From NCBI RefSeq assembly GCF_018143015.1, contig NC_054741.1:16553736-16617735 (forward strand): DNA of 64,000 bases, in the 5' to 3' direction. Source of the stretch: Lytechinus variegatus. Taxonomy: Eukaryota; Echinodermata; Echinoidea; Temnopleuroida; Toxopneustidae. The position numbers and the translations under genes are program-made. Under the pieces are notes generated by a model. The model was not told where the DNA came from. It did no database searches and saw only the letters and a program-made list of their open reading frames with translations. This document shows positions 57,601 through 64,000 of the stretch, in pieces (position 1 is the stretch's first letter; every line of letters starts with the position of its first letter).

Positions 57601-60600
57601 ACCTATGGAATCAAGACAATTCTGATACAGAACGACATCAGAGGCCTTTAAAATCAGTTGATGAAAAGCAATATATAAAGCTTATTTTGGAAACCTGATA
57701 GTTGGAGCTATTCTTAAGCAAAATACCCAGCTGGCAAGTAGTGAAAATGAATAAACCTGTATTATAATCATTGCTGTGTTTTTTAGTTTATGAGCTTCTA
57801 TTAGTGTATAATTTGTCAATATCACTTTTAAGTCCGGTCAGGGTCTTTAATGCAAAACAGTCTATTTCAGGTTGGTGCTGTGGCTAACATAAAATCATGA
57901 ATTCAAACTGTAGTAGCAATAGTCATGACCTTTGTTGATTTTATTATTACAGGACCACATGCATACGCCTTACCTCATCCTTCTACACAACTACTTGGAG
58001 GAATGGAGAAAAGAGGTAAGATATGAATGGATTTGATTATTTTTGTGCTTCGGCAAGAATAATACAGTTATCTGAAAACTGAGCATAAGCCTATGCAGAT
58101 TGATTTTTGTCATTCTTTTCTCCCCTTTACCTTCTGTTGTGTTTACTAAACTCTCTCCTTTCATTTGAGGAGGATACCAAAACAAAAGTATTAAGTGAAA
58201 TATTTGTTTTGTTGAACAGCATGACAGTGAGATGCCTAAGAACTACAAAGAGAAATCTGCCTTCAAGGAAATGATCAGGCGAGGGATTCTGGTCAACGAA
58301 CATGGCGTGCCGGAGCTGGAAGAGAACTTTGATGAAGCCATCAAGGCTGTCAACGCTTCCCTGACAAAGACCAGGATCCCAAGCCAAGTCCAGGATATCC
58401 TGACAGACCCAGCATGTACTAGCCTAACGTCAGAGGTAGGTTAGACTGCTTGATTCTCCCAAAGACCTCATGCATTGATGTCATCGTGCTGCCATTTGAG
58501 GCTGAAGCTATTGCCTTCATACATTTCCGATCTCCAGCTGGCGCATCTCTGACAACTCTGTTTACCTGTTTTCCTATATCCTCTAAAGGAGGGCACTATA
58601 AGATTATGATGTCATATGCATAAGACATATTGATCAGTTACTCAGTTATCACTGTGGTGTACAAATATTTAAATGTTTCCCAAGCATAATGGCCTGTATT
58701 CACAAACGTGGTTTCTTTGGTACCATGGTATAAATTCATGGACTTTGTATATTTTGTGCATATCATTACGCCTATTTCAATGTGAAAGAAGACTCCAAAC
58801 AAATTTATCCATTTGGCAAAGAATGCTAAATTGATGTTTGCATGATGTGCGATAATACAAGAAATCTGCATAGTCCATGGTACAATTGAAACCTCTTTTA
58901 TGAAGTTAGTTTTATTCTATAAAAAGCTACACAAAATCTTAACAGGATTTTACATAGGATTCTGTAGAACAGTATTGAAGATTTCCCAAACAGCCTTCTT
59001 CCAATTTGAGAATGAATTTTATGTTTTTGTAGAGTTCAAATTACTGGATCTTAGCCCAGGCAGTCAAACAGTTCACTGAGAATGAAGGAAATGGAGCACT
59101 ACCCCTACGAGGATCTATCCCTGATATGACGGCTGATTCCAAGAGATACATACAGCTCCAAAATGTGTAAGCAAAAGCAAATGCTAAGTTTTATTTTGTT
59201 TGTTATGGTGTCAAAGGTGTTATGAAGTAAAGACTGATAAAAAATATATAAAGTTGGTACCATTCCCAACTATCATATGCTTAGACTTCATCCTCTATGA
59301 AGATCAATCCCTGATACGACTGCTAGTTTCAAGAGATACATTCAGCTAACCGTTACATACAGGTCTGTCCTTTGGCTAGGATGTTAATAAAGGAGAGGAG
59401 AGTCACCAGTTTGTTAACAACCCACTATACTATTACGATAAGACTAGTACTGGTGTAGAGGTTCACCTGCACAACCGCAATCAGTTATATCGGGAGGAGA
59501 GATCCGATGGTCATAGTGATTCAGTTTGATTTTTGCCTTCTCGGCACAGGCAACGGCGCCAAACAAAATGATGTATGATAATAGTAAATAATGGACAGTC
59601 AAGAATCTATTTAGTTTTACATTATATTCATATTGGACCCTGGTATTGACTTCGATAATAGGTTGATGTATTGGAATACATTTTTGTCTCGCCCACCAGA
59701 GGTGAAGGCGAGACTTAGGGATCCAAATGTCGTCCGTCCGTCACAAACCTTATGACACATAACTCCACAACCGTAAGTCACTTTTCAACCAAACTTGGAT
59801 GGTAGATGGACTTGGGGGACCTGCGTGTTATGCTGCAGTCGGAGGTCACATGGTAAGGTCAAAGGTCATTTTCAGGTCAACGTTAAAGTTTACATGCAAG
59901 ACTCTCTTATGACTCCTAACTCTGCAACCGTATGTCACTTTTCACCCAAACTTGGATGGTAGATGGACTTGGGGGACCTGCGTGTTATGCTGCAGTCGGA
60001 GGTCACATGGTAAGGTCAAAGGTCATTTTCAGGTCAACATTAAAGTTTACCTGCAAGGCTCTTATGACAAGTGTTATTCCATCCCAGTCATTTCACAATG
60101 AAGTTTCGATATTCTCTTGCGTGCCCTCACAAATCATGATATTTCTGGTTATTTTCATATTAAGTGGGCGAGACACAAAATTGCTTTTGCCTTGTTATTT
60201 GATAAAATTGATTTTATGATCAACTTTTAAATTGATTATAATTCTATTTTTTTTAGTTAAAAATGTTGGGAGATGAATCCTTTAAATTGATTTTAAAAAC
60301 ATACAGCAGGTTTAACCTTGTAGTGTTAGGCATTGCAATTGATTTTGAATGTGATAAATTCAATGTTATGATCAATTTTAAAATCAATTGTAAGTCTTAT
60401 TTTGTAGCTACAAAAAAAACGACTAAGAGTGAGCTTTTTGTTGATTCTAATGCAATGAATTGATTCAAGGCCTTACATTGGATTCTACAAAGACGTTGAC
60501 CTAGTCCATACAAGCAATGATAGCTGTCTAATATTAAATGTTATGAAACCACTTGCTGAAGAATGATTGTCAAGTATCCGTATTCAACATTTGAGAATAT

Positions 60601-63600
60601 CACATCTTTTCTATTTTACATTCAATTTTGATTAATTTTTCAGTGCTATGTTTGCTTGAATTTTCTCTTTTATTCAAATCTATTTTTTGTAGGTGTGTGC
60701 CTCCCCTTCAATGAGAAAGTATGCATTTTTTAGTAATTTTCTCTCTTTCTAGTTCAATCATGTCTGCTCAGACCTAAACTTTGAATTTTTTTTTTTCCAT
60801 TCGTCATGTCAGGTATTTGGAACAGGCAAGACATGATGTGTCACAGGTATCCACACGTGTACAACAAATATTAGCTGCTCTAGGGAGGGTATGTGTATAA
60901 CAATATTGTCATTATTTCTGTTAACTGTATTGGCCAATTCATCCAAAATATTTAATCAAATCCATGTTTATCCCACTCCGTACATTTTGACTAAAAAGCA
61001 GATCTAATGGTGGCTGTAGGATGACAAATAATTTGTCAAATAAAACAATTCCTTTCATTGGTGCTTTTTTCATTGACTGGAAGCCTGTAGTTATTGTGTC
61101 CATGATAATTCATTTTGAGTAATTGAAGAAAACAATGAAACGATTTCTGTGAATATGCTATTTGGTTTTTGGTAGCTTTTCATTCATTTCAGGCATTTCT
61201 GGATAGAATTTCAGGATGGAATTTCAGGATATAATTTACACACAAAATTGACTTTTTGTGTTTCAACAATATCCCGTGTTTATCTCAATTTGAGCAATTG
61301 TTGATTGGATCGTTCCCATATTCATATACTGAAATTCATGAGAAAATTTGTTTCTGTTTTCATTTAGTCTCCAGATAGTATACAAGAGTCTGAGATCCGT
61401 CTGTTTTGCAAGAATTCATCCTTCCTGCGTGTAGTGAGGTGCAGGGCATTAGCGGATGAGCATATACCAGAGAAGGTTAATGTAGCTGATATAGGTAAAG
61501 TCTTCACTTCCACTATTTTGTACGGTCTTTAATTAAAATACTGCAGGTTCTATGAAAATACTGAGGGGGGGGTAACCAAAATCTAATTGTACAATTGTCT
61601 CTTTGAGAAAAGTTTAAAATTATTTTTGAAATTATGAACAATAAAGTTGGGCAAGATTTTTTCATTTAGAGTAGGGATATAAATAAATATTTATTTACTG
61701 GCTCGGCCCTTTCCAAAACAAAATTGTTTGGAGAATATTTCGGGATTCTCGGCTCATCAATACTCCTTCATCTTTCCTTTTTCCTTAATGTCTATCATGA
61801 GAGCTTTGAAAGTTATAACACACTGTAAAGGGTACGTTTACCTGGTAATGATAGTAGAAAAATTAAAGAACAATATTGGTTAAGATTTAATGAGAATCAG
61901 AAATGGAGAGGAAATTCTTTAAATTTTTGTCTCGCCTGCTATTAGAGCGTGACTATAGGCACTGCTTTTCCGACAGCTGTGTCAACATCAAGTCTTAATT
62001 CAAAGTTAAGTTTTTGAAATGTCGTAACTTAGAAAGTATATGGGCCTAGTTCATGAAACTTGGACATAAACTAACATACCATGTTGGTTATCAAGTATCA
62101 TTAAACATCCTGCGAGAGTTTGAGGTCACATGACCGAGATCAAAGGTCATTTAGGGCCAATAAACTTATACCATGTTGGGGGAATTATCATCAAAATCTA
62201 AATCAAAGGTAAAGTCTTTGAAATGTCATAATTTAGAAAGTATATAGGCCTCGTTTATGAAGCTTTGACATAAGGGTTATCAAGTATTACTGAACGTCCT
62301 GCCTGAATTTTAGGTTACATGACCAAGGTCAAAGGTTGGATAGGGACAATGAAATTTGTTCATGTTAGGGGTATTTGTTGATTTCCATCATAACTTTGAA
62401 AGTTACCCTTCAATAAGGAAAATAATTCTATTATCCATTCAAACTGGTTATTTATGGAATTTATGTAACATGTTTGGGGAAGCTGCTCGTATGTGACATC
62501 ACAAATTGAAAAACTTGAAAAGAATCGTAACTCAATATTTTTTGATGGACCTTCATCAAATCTTCACCAATGTGTTTCTCAAATTTTTCTGTTTTTATGA
62601 GACACAAGTAGCAAACTTCCCCTGTAATAACTATTATGTTTATTATAGTTCATGATTACTTGCTGGAATTGCCTAATTGCATTGATACAAACTTACTATT
62701 TTCTGTATTATGATAATTACCTGCAGAAATTGCTTAATTATATAAATACAACTTTGTGTATTCTCCCATTCAGCCATGAATCTTGAGAACCCAGACAGTG
62801 AGATGTGTCTTTACGTGGCATTGAGGGCAGTAGATAAATTCTATAATCAATACAACCAATATCCTGGCTGGTATGATGATCAGATAGAAGAAGACTTTGG
62901 AAGATTAAAGGTAAATTGTTATAATAATTTTTTTAAACTAATATGTTATTATTATGATGATTTTTATCAATTCTATTTCTGTTATGTTGTGTAAGAGACG
63001 AGAAAAATAAGTAAAAAAAAATGGGGAAAGTTTTAAAGAAATCAAACTAAGCAATAAGATAGTTATGGCTGTTTTGAAATTGAGATTGCACTTAAGAGTC
63101 ATGGATTTGTGGGTTCTCTCTCTAAGTGCCTATTCCCCTGGAGCAGTAATAAAAATATAACACATGTAGCATATTGTTTTGTTCTCATGAAATGAACATG
63201 AAATTAAAGTACTAGTAATACTTATGAAAAAAAATCATTTTAGCCATTTTATGCATTGGAGTAATGGCAGAGTTAGTCCATGCCCAATATTCTTATGAAG
63301 TCTCTATTGGTATAGTGATTATCAATTTTTACAACTTTTATGAATTCATATCGTTCTTACTGTTTGTTCAAACTCTCATCTACATGTATATACTTGTCTG
63401 ATTTTTCCTTTTCCTCTAAAAACATTTTATTTTGTTTGGATTCCCCTTTAAACTTTATGTAGTGATTGAGAGCAAATGCACACACACAGAAAAGAGACAG
63501 ATTTCATGCTTAAGTCATGGTAATCATGATTTAGAAAATAGCTTTGTTTTGATGGGAAAAAATGGTTCAGTCTTGGGTTTCACATCTTAAGTTTTATTAT

Positions 63601-63857
63601 GGTCAATGGAATTGAACAGTTATGATCTTAAAGGATGCTGAATCACCCAAGCTGCTTTAGGCATCAAAATAAACCTGTCTCTTTCTCTCTCTTTCAGTTA
63701 CTAACCTTATATTAAAGAGGAAACCATGAATTTTGACTGCCACCATTTCATAAATTTATGTCATGTTTCATGTTGTCTTTCTACAGGCATGTGCTAACAG
63801 TTTACTACAGGAATGGAATATAAGTGCAACCATCAAAGAAGACTTCATTAGGGAAAT
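42632..63857 (+). CDS. NAE1: NEDD8-activating enzyme E1 regulatory subunit (NAE1 / APP-BP1), 3' end outside window
   Basis: Regulatory half of the NEDD8 E1. It pairs with UBA3 to adenylate NEDD8 and start cullin neddylation in cytoplasm and nucleus. Thirteen exons join in frame to 484 residues plus two bases; human NAE1 has 534, so about 50 residues and at least one exon lie to the right. Diagnostic stretches: [99 protein letters not shown]. As in other NAE1 proteins it carries an E1-type adenylation fold without catalytic cysteine, which UBA3 supplies. Introns range from 204 bp to 8.7 kb; intron 1 is filled with repeats. Confidence 0.96.
43670..43955. repeat. Dispersed repeat, copy 2
   Basis: Colinear copy of 26655-27020 (see that entry), about 290 bp, in NAE1 intron 1. 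It has several small indels relative to copy 1. Confidence 0.7.
43981..44420. repeat. 440-bp purine tract (GAAA/GGAA-rich)
   Basis: The + strand is almost pure A/G, starting with GAAAGAAAGAAAGAAAG and degenerating to GGAGGAAAGAATGAA types. The 153-codon minus-strand frame (Phe/Leu/Ser only) is a by-product. Such tracts can form triplex DNA. Confidence 0.85.
44421..46930 (+). other. NAE1 intron 1, middle part, little recognised
   Basis: AT-rich. A short imperfect tandem pair at about 44636-44770 (GGTAGGTTGCCTGGCATTTC / GATAGGTGGCCTGGTATTTC). No gene seen. Confidence 0.5.
47109..47238 (-). pseudogene. DExH-helicase-like exon unit a
   Basis: Minus strand: pyrimidine tract, acceptor CATCAG, 130-bp open segment, donor GTAAAATA. 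Reads [47 protein letters not shown] followed by VVLDEIH resembles motifs Ib and II of RecQ-type SF2 helicases. No other helicase exon is recognised nearby, so I treat it as a stray exon copy. The most intact of six units. Confidence 0.5.
47331..47460 (-). pseudogene. DExH-helicase-like exon unit b
   Basis: Same size and flanks as unit a (acceptor CACCAG, donor GTAAAATA). Reads [20 protein letters not shown] and [14 protein letters not shown]: the DEIH His is replaced by Gln and TPE by TQE, so the motifs are no longer canonical although the frame is open. Confidence 0.45.
47534..47641 (-). pseudogene. DExH-helicase-like exon unit c (degraded)
   Basis: Recognisable by the GGAGCAGTAGTCCAAGATGA and CAGATGCAACCATAATAC blocks on the minus strand. 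It is internally shortened by about 22 bp, which breaks the frame. Confidence 0.4.
47712..48255 (-). mobile_element. LINE 3' tail, copy 1
   Basis: Near-identical to 50000-50535 (shared AAAATTTATAATGCAATAAG and AAAGCAAAGCTTGTAAAGT). The reverse-transcriptase C-terminus that adjoins copy 2 is absent here: copy 1 jumps from AACACAATCACCGA to GTCCAGCACCTATC. Confidence 0.55.
48621..49219 (+). other. Spacer between the two large duplication copies
   Basis: About 600 bp unique in this window. The open frames at 48714-48983 and 49004-49222 show no family likeness. Confidence 0.5.
49367..49490 (-). pseudogene. DExH-helicase-like exon unit d
   Basis: Reads [20 protein letters not shown] and [20 protein letters not shown] on the minus strand, keeping both the TPE and DEIH motifs. 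Two codons shorter than unit a, frame open, acceptor CACCAG. Leading unit of copy 2, as unit a is of copy 1. Confidence 0.48.
49583..49713 (-). pseudogene. DExH-helicase-like exon unit e (degraded)
   Basis: Reads [20 protein letters not shown], then [15 protein letters not shown], after which a small insertion changes the frame. The helicase motif II His is lost. Confidence 0.42.
49802..49928 (-). pseudogene. DExH-helicase-like exon unit f
   Basis: Nearly identical to unit b ([34 protein letters not shown]), one codon shorter, supporting duplication of the whole three-unit block. Confidence 0.45.
50000..50890 (-). mobile_element. LINE 3' end with RT C-terminus, copy 2
   Basis: On the minus strand about 50790-50640 reads [20 protein letters not shown] and [13 protein letters not shown], the conserved C-terminal block of CR1/L2/Jockey-type LINE ORF2. 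It is followed by about 600 bp of 3' UTR that ends in ATTCATTTATTTAG-type sequence near 50000. 5'-truncated. Confidence 0.65.
51422..51586 (+). CDS. NAE1: NAE1 exon 2
   Basis: Acceptor TTGACACAG ends at 51421, donor GTGAGT at 51587. Encodes [40 protein letters not shown] and [14 protein letters not shown], the first part of the E1-type nucleotide fold. Confidence 0.95.
51709..52045 (+). mobile_element. tRNA-derived SINE, family 2
   Basis: A-box-like TTGGTATAGTGGCTA, B-box-like GTGTTCAAATCCCACC, a body with CCTTTGGCAAGGTGTCAATC and CTCTCAACCCAG, and a 3' ATTATTATCATTATG tail. In NAE1 intron 2. Confidence 0.7.
52406..52508 (+). CDS. NAE1: NAE1 exon 3
   Basis: Acceptor GTTTTCAG ends at 52405, donor GTAAGA at 52509. 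Encodes [20 protein letters not shown] and [15 protein letters not shown], matching human [15 protein letters not shown]. Confidence 0.94.
52676..52862 (-). mobile_element. tRNA-derived SINE, family 3
   Basis: The minus-strand head TTGGCTCAGTTGGTAGAGCG is an A box and GGGAGTTCAAACCCCGGCC a B box, followed by CACGTCAGACCAAAAGACG and a short body. In NAE1 intron 3. Confidence 0.75.
53447..53526 (+). CDS. NAE1: NAE1 exon 4
   Basis: Acceptor CTCTTGCAG ends at 53446, donor GTACTG at 53527. Encodes [20 protein letters not shown] and ATALPE. Confidence 0.93.
53577..53989. mobile_element. Inverted-repeat element with GGCAGGGTGCTAC ends
   Basis: GGCAGGGTGCTACATAA and inner GCACTTGC face GCAAGTGCTTATGTAGCACC and CTGCC. 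A second inner hairpin ACCAAAATCAGGGTCAATA / TATTGACCCTAATTTTGGT lies at 53815-53864. Several CGGGCAAGT boxes are shared by both arms. Intron 4 of NAE1. Confidence 0.75.
54388..54497 (+). CDS. NAE1: NAE1 exon 5
   Basis: Acceptor GTCTTTAG ends at 54387, donor GTGATT at 54498. Encodes [20 protein letters not shown] and [16 protein letters not shown], matching human [20 protein letters not shown]. Confidence 0.95.
54552..54745. mobile_element. Probable degraded inverted-repeat element
   Basis: GCATCATACCCACCAACC faces TTTGGCAGGTATGCAGCAC. Inner AATAAGATTTTTCC-like blocks resemble subterminal sequence in 55083-56685. Confidence 0.4.
55083..56685. mobile_element. 1.6-kb non-autonomous DNA transposon with CAGAGATGCCAAC ends
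   Basis: CAGAGATGCCAAC at 55083 faces GTTGGCATCTCTG ending at 56685, and CATTAA flanks both (55077-55082, 56686-56691). CAG..CTG ends suggest a hAT relative, but only 6 bp of duplication are certain. Repeated AAGATTT/CTGATTTTT boxes sit near both ends. A small hairpin with AATTGCCCCCGG repeats lies at 56470-56560. No transposase frame is seen. Confidence 0.65.
57400..57509 (+). CDS. NAE1: NAE1 exon 6
   Basis: Acceptor GTCTTTCAG ends at 57399, donor GTATGA at 57510. Encodes [20 protein letters not shown] and [17 protein letters not shown]; human has [20 protein letters not shown]. Confidence 0.95.
57953..58015 (+). CDS. NAE1: NAE1 exon 7
   Basis: Acceptor TTATTACAG ends at 57952, donor GTAAGA at 58016. 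Encodes [20 protein letters not shown] and E. Confidence 0.93.
58220..58435 (+). CDS. NAE1: NAE1 exon 8
   Basis: Acceptor TTGAACAG ends at 58219, donor GTAGGT at 58436. Encodes [40 protein letters not shown] and [18 protein letters not shown]; matches the human PKTYKEKEDFRDLIRQGIL region. Confidence 0.95.
58688..58920. mobile_element. Degraded MITE, GCCTGTATTC/CCATGG family
   Basis: GGCCTGTATTCACAAACG, GTGGTTTC and GGTACCATGG on the left face CCATGGTACAATTGAAACC on the right. The family is the same as 40545-40925. Confidence 0.5.
59033..59166 (+). CDS. NAE1: NAE1 exon 9
   Basis: Acceptor TTTTTGTAG ends at 59032, donor GTAAGC at 59167. Encodes [40 protein letters not shown] and QLQN; human has LPVRGTIPDMIADSGKYIKL. 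Confidence 0.95.
59355..59560 (+). mobile_element. SINE family 1 fragment
   Basis: Matches the body of 30845-31278 (read on its minus strand): GAGAGTCACCA, ACCCACT, GGTGTAGAGGTTCACCTGCA and CAGTTATATCGGGAGGAGAG in the same order. The tRNA-like head is missing. Confidence 0.6.
59686..60180. mobile_element. GTCTCGCCCAC element with internal duplication and nuclear-receptor-like half-sites
   Basis: TGTCTCGCCCACCAG faces GTGGGCGAGACA. The inside is a direct repeat of about 160 bp (GTCACTTTTCA.CCAAACTTG at 59776 and 59935). Each copy holds AAGGTCAAAGGTCATTTTC followed by AGGTCAACG. In NAE1 intron 9. No coding capacity. Confidence 0.7.
60813..60888 (+). CDS. NAE1: NAE1 exon 10
   Basis: Acceptor CATGTCAG ends at 60812, donor GTATGT at 60889. 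Encodes [20 protein letters not shown] and LAALGR (first Val shared with exon 9). Confidence 0.93.
61368..61494 (+). CDS. NAE1: NAE1 exon 11
   Basis: Acceptor TCATTTAG ends at 61367, donor GTAAAG at 61495. Encodes [20 protein letters not shown] and [22 protein letters not shown]; human has [20 protein letters not shown]. Confidence 0.95.
61930..62345. mobile_element. GTCTCGCCTGC repeat, 3'-truncated, internally duplicated
   Basis: Starts TTTTTGTCTCGCCTGCTATT. A unit of about 190 bp with TTTGAAATGTCGTAACTTAG, AAAGTATATGGGCCT and GAGGTCACATGACC recurs, diverged, from about 62217. No closing GGCGAGAC end. Related in style to 59686-60180. Confidence 0.6.
62480..62622. mobile_element. Truncated TTAA-type MITE terminus
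   Basis: TGTGACATCACAAATTGAAA, CCTTCATCAAATCTTCACCA and AACTTCCCCTGTAA follow the order of the fragments at 10905-11096 and 21060-21164. Confidence 0.35.
62774..62910 (+). CDS. NAE1: NAE1 exon 12
   Basis: Acceptor CATTCAG ends at 62773, donor GTAAAT at 62911. Encodes [20 protein letters not shown] and [25 protein letters not shown]; human has [20 protein letters not shown]. The in-exon ATG is not a start codon. Confidence 0.95.
62911..63786 (+). other. NAE1 intron 12, nothing recognised
   Basis: AT-rich intron of 876 bp without a clear repeat or frame. Confidence 0.5.
63787..63857 (+). CDS. NAE1: NAE1 exon 13 (last in window)
   Basis: Acceptor TCTACAG ends at 63786, donor GTGAGT at 63858. 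Encodes [20 protein letters not shown] and IRE plus two bases. The next family block, FCRYGAAEPHTIAAFLGG in human, is beyond the window. Confidence 0.9.
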
Positions 63858-64000
63858 GTGAGTATAAGTCAACAAAATTATATTACCAGACTTGCGATTT
63901 AATTTAAGCGTTATTAGGACAAGGCGCATCAAAGCTTATCAACTTAGGTGTACAAATTCTGTTGGACTTCATCCTATACACAAAGCTCCATGTTTGATGT

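Noticed and set aside
59932-60219. 95-codon open frame with repeated [14 protein letters not shown]-type sequence
   Set aside because: Translation of one half of the GTCTCGCCCAC element; no protein family and no start context.

Overview
The window looks like intron-rich, AT-rich nuclear DNA from a marine deuterostome. I think an echinoderm, most likely a sea urchin. The reasons are the gene set (membrane dipeptidase, ependymin-related protein, CENP-T, NAE1), vertebrate-like intron/exon structure, and a very high density of short non-autonomous DNA transposons, hairpin elements, tRNA-derived SINEs and LINE tails. Species assignment is an inference from composition and repeat style.

Four protein genes lie head to tail on the + strand. 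(1) 98-7622: the 3' five coding exons of a membrane (renal-type) dipeptidase; the 5' part is outside the window. (2) about 13883-22217: a complete ependymin-related secreted protein gene with TATA box, non-coding exon 1, six coding exons and duplicated poly(A) signals. (3) 29646-38292: a complete CENP-T gene, 11 coding exons encoding 568 residues with no frame breaks, with repeated N-terminal TPRTL-type motifs and a C-terminal histone fold. (4) 42632 to beyond the right edge: NAE1 (APP-BP1), 13 exons giving about 484 residues, with the last about 50 residues missing. Exon phases are consistent across every junction in all four genes. The four products have unrelated jobs (peptide hydrolysis, secreted lipid-binding-type protein, kinetochore, NEDD8 activation), so this is ordinary gene order and not an operon or cluster.

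The rest is mobile DNA and its debris. hAT-type elements with exact or near-exact 8-bp target duplications lie at 2790-4313, 7762-7882 and 20404-20647. TTAA-flanked elements lie at 1349-1559 and 4676-5267. A 219-bp near-perfect palindrome lies at 27144-27362. A 1.1-kb giant hairpin built of 53-bp tandem units lies at 24924-26051. LINE 3' ends, several SINEs and nested insertions are also present. The most interesting items are: the giant hairpin with register-shifted arms; six tandem copies of a DExH-helicase-like exon on the minus strand inside NAE1 intron 1; and an in-frame partial duplication of the CENP-T histone-fold tail just after its stop codon.
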